From assembly GCF_003076455.1 (NCBI RefSeq), contig NZ_CP020918.1:3384001-3448000 (forward strand): a DNA stretch of 64,000 bases. The letters run 5' to 3'. The position numbers and the translations under genes are program-made. Source of the DNA: Flavobacterium faecale (lineage in GTDB: Bacteria > Bacteroidota > Bacteroidia > Flavobacteriales > Flavobacteriaceae). A model generated the notes under the pieces. The model did no database searches and was not told the DNA's origin. It saw only the letters and a list, made by a program, of their open reading frames with translations. This document shows positions 16,659 through 24,225 of this stretch, piece by piece. The first letter of the stretch is position 1; each line of letters begins with the position of its first letter.

Positions 16659-18512
16659 TTATCTTTTCAGTGAAAAATGAGATTTTGCATTTTTCGAAAA
16701 CAAAACTCCATCCTCGTCTGCTTGTTTGTAATTTACCAAAAACCAATAATCTGAAGCAGGCAATGGCATGCCTTCTAATTTTCCATCCCATCCTCGATCA
16801 GCTGGGGTCATCTTTCTAATCATTTTACCATACCGATCAAAAATGGTAATCTCTGCCTCCAACATATTTTTATAGTTAGGAATATTCCAAAAATCATTAT
16901 AACCATCGTTGTTTGGCGTAAAGAATTTTGGGTACCCAAAAATGGTAAAATCCTTAGATAATAAGGTACAGCCTACATCATCTTTGACGGTAACCACATG
17001 ATCTCCATTTGTCAAACCATTATAAAAATTATTATCCTGAAACTCAAGATCGTCTAATTTATACACAAATGGTCCTGTGCCTCCTTGAACTTCTACGCTC
17101 AAAAAACTACTATCTGCAAAATCTTCACTTATATTAATCTTCATTCCACTCGCCATTTGAGTAGCAATAACTGTAGCCGAAACAGTAGTAGAACATAAGG
17201 TTTTAAAATTGCTAACTTCAACCTCATATCTCCCTTTTTTTACTGCCGTATGTTTACTTTCATTAGCACTAAAAATAAGTTTTGAATCTACATACCATTT
17301 ATAAGTATTATCTGGATCTGTTAGTCCTGTATCAAGAATATAACCTTCTGCAAGACTGCCAGAAACGGATAAACAAATACTTCCGTCTTCAAGTGTTGGT
17401 TCTGGTGAAACGTTTATAGTAACCTCTCTTGATAAGCTATAGACACATCCCAAAACATTTTTCACGTTAAAAGTAATATTGAAATCACCTAAACCTGCAT
17501 AAGTATGGCTTGGATTTTCGTCCGTTGAAGTTGTACCATCACCAAAATCCCAAAAATAAGAGTTTAAAGTCGAATCGGAATTGGTCGTTGTATTTTTAAA
17601 ACTTACGGCTTTATTTTCGCATAAATTTGAAGTTTCAAAATCAATTTTAGGCTCTTGTAGCTTCAGATCAGTACTTATAATAACTTTGCAACCAGTCGCT
17701 GATGTAAGTTCGCAACTGTAACTCTGCCCCTCAATAGGATTATTAACCTGTAGGTTTTGCGTTGTTTCTCCTGTGTTCCATAAATAGGTAAATCCAATTG
17801 GTGCTGTAAGTGTCACACCATCAAAATCTGTGCAATAGGCTGAACCAATCGATAAGGAAGAGGCATATGCATCAATATATGCATAACCAAAATGTGCACC
17901 AAGAGAACAATCACCCGTTTCAAATTCTACTGTAAGCAATTGTCCTAAATAAGGACTTAAATCCAACCCTACTGTTGTCCAATCTTTAAAAACGACCTTA
18001 TTTTCTGGACAAGATTGAAACCCTGGTAAATTTGATGTTGCAACCACATTGTAGCTACCACAGGTGGGATCAATTAATTCTTTATCCTCATTATACACCT
18101 TTACCCGAAAATAGGGTTGCTCATCTGGATTGTGTCCTGGGTCTTGTAAAACCACTGCATATTTATAGATGAACAACGAATTATTTGCAGTTACATCAAT
18201 AGGATATGATAGTGTTTCTACTTCCTTACCTGCACTATCGTTCCCTAATCGTGCAGAATACATACCGCCCGGTGCAACCATAGATAATTTATCACAGGTA
18301 TTGGTGTCAAATCTTTTTATGTCATTTATGATTGTATGGCGATTTTTGATTATACCAGAGTATTCAATTTTAACCGGACAACATTCACCAATCCATCCTT
18401 TCCACCCCAAAAAAGTACCTGTTTCAAAATCTAAGTTATAGCCTGTATCTTGAGCAGAGACCATCGTTGATGTAGAAACAAATAGTATTAAAAATAGTAA
18501 TTTCAAGTTCAT
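16659..18512 (-). CDS. PKD-domain surface protein with T9SS type B C-terminal domain
   Basis: A 617-aa exported protein. The ATG at 18512 gives a good signal peptide ('MNLKLLFLILFVSTSTMVSAQ'); a longer frame 13 codons upstream is less likely. The N-terminal ~200 residues resemble the beta-sandwich module that starts many flavobacterial gliding/adhesion proteins ('LDFETGTFLGWKGWIG'). A PKD domain spans ~300-375 ('YFWDFGDGTTSTDENPSHTYAG'). The last ~85 residues are a type B (gliding-motility-like) T9SS sorting domain: 'KFFTPNNDGYNDFWNIPNY', 'ITIFDRYGKMI', 'GWDGKLEGMPLPASDYWF'. It is probably a surface adhesin rather than an enzyme. It lies in the accessory segment between two repeat copies and is not obviously part of sugar use. 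Confidence 0.85.
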   Translation of the reverse strand: MNLKLLFLILFVSTSTMVSAQDTGYNLDFETGTFLGWKGWIGECCPVKIEYSGIIKNRHTIINDIKRFDTNTCDKLSMVAPGGMYSARLGNDSAGKEVETLSYPIDVTANNSLFIYKYAVVLQDPGHNPDEQPYFRVKVYNEDKELIDPTCGSYNVVATSNLPGFQSCPENKVVFKDWTTVGLDLSPYLGQLLTVEFETGDCSLGAHFGYAYIDAYASSLSIGSAYCTDFDGVTLTAPIGFTYLWNTGETTQNLQVNNPIEGQSYSCELTSATGCKVIISTDLKLQEPKIDFETSNLCENKAVSFKNTTTNSDSTLNSYFWDFGDGTTSTDENPSHTYAGLGDFNITFNVKNVLGCVYSLSREVTINVSPEPTLEDGSICLSVSGSLAEGYILDTGLTDPDNTYKWYVDSKLIFSANESKHTAVKKGRYEVEVSNFKTLCSTTVSATVIATQMASGMKINISEDFADSSFLSVEVQGGTGPFVYKLDDLEFQDNNFYNGLTNGDHVVTVKDDVGCTLLSKDFTIFGYPKFFTPNNDGYNDFWNIPNYKNMLEAEITIFDRYGKMIRKMTPADRGWDGKLEGMPLPASDYWFLVNYKQADEDGVLFSKNAKSHFSLKR

Positions 18513-18732
18513 ATACACCGACCTTATAAATATCGTTTGATAGCAGTTCAAACGAAACTTTTTTATTAAGCTGCAATATACTCCAATTTGTTGGATAAAA
18601 TCTTACTGTCAAATTCAAGTTTATGAATGGATTTAGAGGCTAATTATTTCGAAAAAAGTTAGTTAACCTCTACTTTGTTTACCGCTAAAAAAGTAAGAAA
18701 TGAATAGCAATTGAACGGCGCAAACAAACGTA

Positions 18733-19272
18733 TTACTGTAGATTTAGCCCATTCAACTTTAACCAATCACTCCTATGTATTTCATATTTTCTGTCCCAGC
18801 ATTGATCCTCATTATTATAAAACTCCTTAACCAATGTCATACTTTTTTCGAGAATCTTCACTGAACCAGTGTATGCTACATTCACATCAGCAGTCACTTT
18901 TTCGACCTTCAAAACCTTAAAATAGTAGTCTATCATAGCCTTTGCCGTCTCGGTCCCGTACCCTTTACCCCAGTATTTTTTCCTAAATCGGTAACCAAGT
19001 TCTTTTTCTTTTTCCTTGTTGATAAGGAACAAGGCAAGACCAATCATTTCATTATTTTCTTTTTCGAAAATGCCACAAATGGTTCTCTCCTCTTGATAAA
19101 CACTTTCCAAATTTAGATTCTGATTAAATTTTTGAAGAATTTCTGCTTCCGTGAATAAGGCTTGCGGAATAGGGATTATAATTTCAGGAGCTGAAAGTAG
19201 TTCGTAGAAAAAAACTTTGTCTCCAAGTTTAAGATTTCGAATACTCAAACGTTCTGTTTCAAATACTATCAT
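18733..19272 (-). CDS. GNAT-family N-acetyltransferase (RimJ/RimL type)
   Basis: A 179-aa cytosolic GNAT protein counted from the ATG at 19272 ('MIVFETERLSIRNLKLGD', the standard RimJ-like opening). An upstream ATG at 19317 would add 15 residues with no domain match. The acetyl-CoA pyrophosphate loop is 'RKKYWGKGYGTETAKAMIDY', with the conserved R/Q-x-x-G-x-G/A pattern. 'GYRFRKKYWGKGY' and 'VNVAYTGSVKILEKS' are typical of the subgroup acting on amino acids, peptides or small amines. Accessory gene between the PKD protein and a lipoprotein. Substrate unknown. Confidence 0.85.
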   Translation of the reverse strand: MIVFETERLSIRNLKLGDKVFFYELLSAPEIIIPIPQALFTEAEILQKFNQNLNLESVYQEERTICGIFEKENNEMIGLALFLINKEKEKELGYRFRKKYWGKGYGTETAKAMIDYYFKVLKVEKVTADVNVAYTGSVKILEKSMTLVKEFYNNEDQCWDRKYEIHRSDWLKLNGLNLQ

Positions 19273-19335
19273 CTTCCATATCAATTTTATACCTGTTGTA
19301 TTACAGGCAATATTCACTATAACTTTTTAATCCTG

Positions 19336-20160
19336 TTACTTCTTTAGCAGAATATATTTGTCATCGCAATCTCTAAACTTTGTATAATTGTTCATTGCAT
19401 TACCATAGTTTTGAATCGAAATTTCATTTTCATTCAACAAACCGTCAATACCTACTGGAATTTTGAGATTTTTGTTCACTGGCTCTCCCTCCTCGTTTAT
19501 AGCACCATTATACGCGGCCCATTTGATTCCGTTAAAATTGATATAAACATCTTTATAATCAATATCGCGATTAAAACTAACTTTACCCTTTAATGTCCTT
19601 TCAGCCGTTGTAATGGTATAAAAATAATTATTTTCTTTCATACTAATGATTAGTTTGAAGCTACAAGCTGTCCCGCTTGCATTGGTGTACGTACCTGCAA
19701 TATTTTCAGGAAGTTCAGCAACATATTTGTCTGTTTTAGTGAGGACTACTTTTAATTCTTCCTGACCCTCCATACTTTTCCAAGTACCAACAATCTTGTT
19801 TCCTACCAATTTGCTAGCAATTGTGGCTACTTTATTTTTTTGGCTATCAAGTTCATATAGTATTACTTCATCTCCTTCAATACTACCCAAAAGTGGAATG
19901 TCTACCCCTACTTTTTTGTAAAAATAAGATCCAGTAATAACTCCATCTGTATTCGAAAGTGTAAAAACAACTTCAATACCATTTCCTATTGTACCCAGAT
20001 AGCTCTTTTTGAAATTTTCGACCTTGATTTTAGGTTGCTCTTTTACTACTGCTTTTGGAACAGCTGTCGTATCAACGGTTGTGTCCAGAGTTTCTTTTTG
20101 TACCTCTTTCTTGCAGGATATCGTCAGTAGCAAGAGTAACGCGATAAATATATTTTTCAT
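19336..20160 (-). CDS. hypothetical lipoprotein
   Basis: A 274-aa protein with a lipoprotein signal ('MKNIFIALLLLLTISCKK', Cys16), a Thr/Val/Lys-rich linker to ~45, and two similar beta-rich halves. One begins 'KKSYLGTIGNGIEVVFTLSNTDGVITGSYFYKK', the other 'NIAGTYTNASGTACSFKLIISMKENNYFYTI'; both have the 'G-x-Y/W' strand pattern of small lipocalin-like or META-type barrels. I do not recognise a named family. The two halves suggest an internal duplication. It probably sits in the outer membrane facing the periplasm. No link to sugar degradation is visible. Confidence 0.65.
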   Translation of the reverse strand: MKNIFIALLLLLTISCKKEVQKETLDTTVDTTAVPKAVVKEQPKIKVENFKKSYLGTIGNGIEVVFTLSNTDGVITGSYFYKKVGVDIPLLGSIEGDEVILYELDSQKNKVATIASKLVGNKIVGTWKSMEGQEELKVVLTKTDKYVAELPENIAGTYTNASGTACSFKLIISMKENNYFYTITTAERTLKGKVSFNRDIDYKDVYINFNGIKWAAYNGAINEEGEPVNKNLKIPVGIDGLLNENEISIQNYGNAMNNYTKFRDCDDKYILLKK

Positions 20161-20496
20161 GATTTTTTGTTCTTTATCTTTATTAAAAGGAAAGATAGAA
20201 TTTTATTATGGTCTCTAAAGTTTCAAAATTTAGTTTTAATACTAATTTATGAAAATCTGCTAAAAAAAAGTAATTGAACCTTTTTACAAATTAATGAATA
20301 TAGCGGTGTATCGTTTATAATGGAAACATTTATTTCTAGTTCTCTTCTGGCGCTTGACTACGTCGGGTGCCTGCTGTAATTTTGAAAATAGGTCGTACCA
20401 TTTGCAACGCGGTTCACTTCCATAAAACTCCAATATTTACATTGCATAGATTTGCATTATCCTCTTCGTAATTTCTGTAACTACTGTTGACATAAC

Positions 20497-20576
20497 TGCA
20501 AACGCTACGATGTCTGGTCATAAGGTAAATAGGTACTCGACGCATTCAAGCACCAGAAGGTAGGACAAACGAGCGC
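20497..20576 (+). repeat. cassette-border repeat, copy 2
   Basis: Diverged direct copy of 16546-16626, about 3.95 kb away and in the same orientation. Between them lie three genes unrelated to polysaccharide use. Resembles the repeat sequences that separate orphan genes in many flavobacterial genomes. Confidence 0.6.
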
Positions 20577-20632
20577 TAGATGGGTGAATTTTAGAAACCA
20601 AACGAAATCCAAAAATTTGTGCAAATATAATT

Positions 20633-20700
20633 AAAGGGTAAATACCCTTTAAAAGTTTTATATCACGTAAATTTAACTATATTTGCAGGGTAAATACCTT
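20633..20700 (+). promoter_or_regulatory. two-site operator and promoter of the XRE-ImmA gene
   Basis: Site 1 at 20633-20650 is a perfect inverted repeat AAAGGGTA-AA-TACCCTTT. Site 2 at 20687-20700 repeats it (AGGGTAAATACCTT) with one arm mismatch. Between them is TATATTTG at 20678-20685, an exact match to the Bacteroidota -7 consensus TAnnTTTG. Site 2 overlaps the expected transcription start, 3 bp before the ATG, as expected for autorepression. Confidence 0.7.
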
Positions 20701-20703
20701 TTT

Positions 20704-21900
20704 ATGGAATCGAATGACATTAATAAATTACTGAAAAACATTTTTTCTGAAGATAACTATATTGATATAAGAGAAATTTTTGAAAAAAAATTACTTGAAT
20801 ACAATCTTAGTAAAACTAAAGCTTTTAAATTACTTAATATTGATAAAGATGTATTTGAGGAAATAATTTCAGGTACTGCTAAACAACCAAATTTTATAAA
20901 CATTGTTAAAATATCAGAATTTTTAAATATTGATATTAATGATTTTATAAACTTGGTTCTAAAAAACCAAAGTAAAGAAAACATATCGTCAATAGAAAAT
21001 GCAAGAAAAGCAACTTTTTTAGTTAAAAATTTTGACATTAAAGCATTGACTAAGCTCGGGTTTTTCTCTAATAATGACGATACCGAATTATTAGTTGCGA
21101 AGATTTTACATTTTTTCGGATTCACTTCAATTAAAGATTATGAAGAACAACTAGACGAACCTTTATATAGTCGTGTTAAAAGAAATTTTTCAGATAAAAT
21201 GAAGGATTTCTGGATAAAGTCAGCTTATCAAAGTTTTAAAGTTATTGATAATCCAAACGAATATAATAGAGAAAGATTAAAGGATTTAATTGTAAAAATA
21301 AAACCTTATTCACAAGATTTACATAATGGTTTATTTACTGTTTGCAGAGCGTTATATAATCTTGGAATTACAGTTATATTTCAAAATTACCTTTCTACAA
21401 CGCAAGTTAAAGGAGCAACATTCATTATAAATGGAAAACCTTGTATTGTTTTGACTGATTTTAATAAAAAATACCCAACTCTGTGGTTTACATTAATGCA
21501 TGAATTACATCATGTATTATTTGATTTTGATTTAATTGAAACTAACAGTTTTCACTTGACTGGTGATAATGATTTATTTTTGATTGAAGAAAAAGCAGAT
21601 GCATTTGCGAGGGATATATTTCTAAGTGAAGAAAAATTTCACTATATAAAAAAGTATATTAGTAATCCGTATTTAGTATCAAAGTTTGCAAAGGAAAATG
21701 AAATACACCAGTCAATTGTCTATTCATTTTTTACTTGGTATCAAGATAAATTATATAAGAAAAGTTACCATGCTGCTTTCAGGGAATTTTATCCCGACTA
21801 TGCTGAATCACTAAAGAAAATGAATCCAATTACGTGGGATAATAAAAACTTGAAAGAAGCAAGTAAAAAAATAAAATCCATTTTAGAAATTAAATTTTAA
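20704..21900 (+). CDS. XRE-like/ImmA-IrrE metallopeptidase fusion
   Basis: A 398-aa cytosolic protein starting at the ATG at 20704. A TTG in frame at 20683 lies inside the promoter. Residues ~20-90 are helical and resemble an XRE/HigA-type DNA-binding domain ('NLSKTKAFKLLNIDKDVFEEII', 'FINIVKISEFLNIDI'). Residues ~190-330 are a COG2856 ImmA/IrrE zinc peptidase: H266-E-L-H-H270 with the downstream glutamate in 'IEEKADAFARDIFL'. Such proteins cleave repressors or act as antitoxin/regulators in toxin-antitoxin and phage-response modules. It is preceded by a two-site operator and followed 5 bp later by an unknown gene, so the pair forms one operon. The DNA is markedly more AT-rich than the neighbouring degradation genes, a sign of recent transfer. 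Confidence 0.82.
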   Translation: MESNDINKLLKNIFSEDNYIDIREIFEKKLLEYNLSKTKAFKLLNIDKDVFEEIISGTAKQPNFINIVKISEFLNIDINDFINLVLKNQSKENISSIENARKATFLVKNFDIKALTKLGFFSNNDDTELLVAKILHFFGFTSIKDYEEQLDEPLYSRVKRNFSDKMKDFWIKSAYQSFKVIDNPNEYNRERLKDLIVKIKPYSQDLHNGLFTVCRALYNLGITVIFQNYLSTTQVKGATFIINGKPCIVLTDFNKKYPTLWFTLMHELHHVLFDFDLIETNSFHLTGDNDLFLIEEKADAFARDIFLSEEKFHYIKKYISNPYLVSKFAKENEIHQSIVYSFFTWYQDKLYKKSYHAAFREFYPDYAESLKKMNPITWDNKNLKEASKKIKSILEIKF

Positions 21901-21905
21901 AGATT

Positions 21906-22463
21906 ATGATTGAAGATGAAAATAAAGAAATTAGAAAAAAAGAAGAATTAAAAATTTCTGAAGCTGATTTAGAAAGATTAGAAATACTTCAAAAATCTAA
22001 TGAAAAAGTCGGTAAACAATTGACTATTAATTCTGAATTAGGAAACTTAGAAGAAATAGACGAATTGCGTGGGTTATTAGGAAAAGAATTTGAAAATCCT
22101 GAGGAGAAATATAATATTTACTACAAAGGAATTCGTAAATTATTGATGGAATATTTGCCTAAAGGAAAAGATTATAAAGAAATTAGGGATATTATTTATG
22201 ATGAGAAAAACATTTTTTTAAATAATGGAAAAAGAAAATCTGATAATAATGGTGTAAGATTATCTGATGGTAGAATGACTTTTCAAGTTAACATGAATGA
22301 GATTTTAGATATTATTGTAAGTTGGATTTCAGACTCTCAAAATCCTTTTGATCTATATAGATTATTTTATGACCTAAATGAAAAATTTGGATATGGACAC
22401 GAACAGTATGACAAATCAACTTTAAATGTTGCAAATGCAATGTTGAAATTAAGTCATAAATAA
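21906..22463 (+). CDS. unknown partner of the XRE-ImmA protein
   Basis: A 185-aa protein whose ATG lies 5 bp after the metallopeptidase stop, so the two are surely co-transcribed. I do not recognise a family. Residues 1-50 are highly charged and helical, likely coiled coil ('KKEELKISEADLERLEIL'). Residues ~65-185 look like a compact helical domain with aromatic patches ('YNIYYKGIRKLLMEYLPKG', 'LYRLFYDLNEKFGYGH'). No signal peptide or membrane segment. From its position it could be the toxin, the cleavage target or an adaptor of the peptidase. This is inference only. AT-rich like its neighbour. Confidence 0.6.
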   Translation: MIEDENKEIRKKEELKISEADLERLEILQKSNEKVGKQLTINSELGNLEEIDELRGLLGKEFENPEEKYNIYYKGIRKLLMEYLPKGKDYKEIRDIIYDEKNIFLNNGKRKSDNNGVRLSDGRMTFQVNMNEILDIIVSWISDSQNPFDLYRLFYDLNEKFGYGHEQYDKSTLNVANAMLKLSHK

Positions 22464-22605
22464 TAAATGAAACAATTTAATTTTTCAAATGGTCAAATAA
22501 TGCATTTTAAAAAAGGATGAATATTAATTACCCAATTATCACAAGTTTACAAATTCAATCTCAACAAAATTATCATACACTAAGTTTTTTCTTTCGATAA
22601 AAACC

Positions 22606-22656
22606 AAAAAAAATACCTTCTCTACAAAATGCAGAAAAGGTATTTTCATTTTAAAA
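22606..22656. terminator. convergent intrinsic terminator
   Basis: AAAATACCTT (about 22612-22621) pairs with AAGGTATTTT (about 22637-22646) around a 15-nt loop, with A- and T-tracts on the two sides. It serves both the XRE-ImmA operon and the minus-strand sulfatase whose stop is at 22669. Confidence 0.7.
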
Positions 22657-22668
22657 AATTGTAAAATA

Positions 22669-24201
22669 TTATTTTATATTCGAATAGTTTTTACCTCTAA
22701 TCGCTTCAAAAGCAGTAAGAAGTTCTTTTAATTTTGCTGGATTTGATTCGGCTAGATTGTGGTCTTGGCTTGGATCGTTTTTCAAATTATACAATTGAAA
22801 TTGAAGCGAAACACCCAACTCAGTGTTGGTTTGTTTGTTGATTGCATTTCCTTTGTATGGCGGAATAATTACCCAGTCACCTGAGCGGAAACAAGTATTG
22901 GAACCGGCTTCCAAAACGATATTGTTACGTCCTTTTTTTGATTTCCCTAATAAAGGTTGCAACATATCTTCACTGTCTCCCATGTCTACTTTTGCTCCTA
23001 CCAAATCGGCCAAAGAAGCCAAAAGGTCCACTTGACACACCAAAGCATCTGATACTTGTGGTTTGATTGTTCCTTTCCAGTATGCCATCAAAGGCACGCG
23101 TGTGCCTGCATCAAACAAACTGTATTTTCCACCACGTAGCTTTCCGGCTGGCGTGTGTTTTCCTAATTTTTCAACGGCATCATCATAATACCCATCATCC
23201 AAAACTGGACCATTATCACTTGAGAATACGATCAATGTGTTTTCTAGAATCCCTTCTTTTTTCAAGGTTTTCATGAATTCTCCAATACACCAATCGGCTT
23301 CCAAAATAGCATCTCCACGAGGTCCCATGCCAGACTTACCAACAAAACGAGGGTTTGGTGTGCGGGGAACGTGTGGTTGTTGTAAAGCGTAGTACTAAAA
23401 GAAAGGCGATTTTTTGTGCGTACGAACGTAGTCTTGCACTTTAACCAAAAAGTGATCGGCCATATCGACATCACTCCAATTTGCGGCTTTTCCACCTTTT
23501 ACAAACCCAATTCTCGGAATTCCGTTTACGATACTGTTATTGTGACCGTGGCTCCATTTCATGCTTAGCAATTCAGGATTATCAACACCTGTAGGCTCTC
23601 CTGGGAAATTTTTATTGTAATTTACAGCAATAGGATCTTTTGGATCTAAACCGTCCACACGACCATTTTTGATGTAAACTGTTGGTACACGATCTTGTGT
23701 AGCGGCTAGAATATACGACTCATCAAAACCAATTTCGTTGGCTCCTGGAGTAATATGACCGTTCCAATTGGTGTCCCCTGCTCCCAATCCTAAATGCCAT
23801 TTTCCGATGACTGCCGTTTGATATCCTGCTCTTTTTAGCATTTTAGGCAAGGTTTCTTGCTTGGTATTGATAATCAGTGGTGCCGTACCTGGTAGAATTT
23901 TAGCTTCACTATTTCTCCACGGATACACTCCTGTAAGCAAGCCGTAACGACTAGGCGTACAAGTCGCTGATGTGGCATAACCATTGGTGAATTTGACTCC
24001 TTCATTGGCCAAAACATCAATGTTTGGTGTTTTGATTTCGGTAGCTCCATAAGCGCTAAGATCGCCATAACCTAAATCATCCAAATAAATTACGACAATA
24101 TTGGGCTTGGTAGTTTTTCCTTTTTGGGCATTTGCATTGGTCAATAGTACCCCCATAAACAAATAGGTCAGTATCTGTCTCGTTTTCATTTTACTAATCA
24201 T
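22669..24201 (-). pseudogene. S1 sulfatase interrupted by one in-frame amber stop
   Basis: A complete 511-codon sulfatase frame with a single TAG at 23395-23397. Upstream half: signal peptide ending 'TNANAQ', 'PNIVVIYLDDLGYGD', maturation motif C81-T-P-S-R, 'IGKWHLG', ending 'HKKSPFF'. Directly after the stop the same frame continues 'YYALQQPHVPRTPNPRFVGK', 'FSSDNGP' and the C-terminal subdomain. Family members read F-L/F-Y-Y at this place, so TTG or TTA (Leu) mutated to TAG is the simplest explanation. Everything else is intact, so the lesion is recent or a base-call error. As it stands no functional enzyme is expected, because the second half carries essential metal-binding residues. Third gene after two GH3 genes. 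Confidence 0.88.
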
Positions 24202-24225
24202 TAGTGTTTGTATAAAAATATTTAA

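Larger units (their letters stand above)
20161..20703. promoter_or_regulatory. intergenic region with repeat copy and operator pair
   Basis: 543 bp without a gene. It holds repeat copy 2 (20497-20576, with an extra related stretch 'GGCGCTTGACTACG' near 20349) and then the promoter/operator region of the XRE-ImmA gene (20633-20700). Confidence 0.6.

Noticed and set aside
23395..23397. TAG read as an amino acid (pyrrolysine or suppressed stop)
   Set aside because: No recoding machinery or downstream structure is visible, and family members have ordinary Leu/Phe here. A point mutation or base-call error is simpler.
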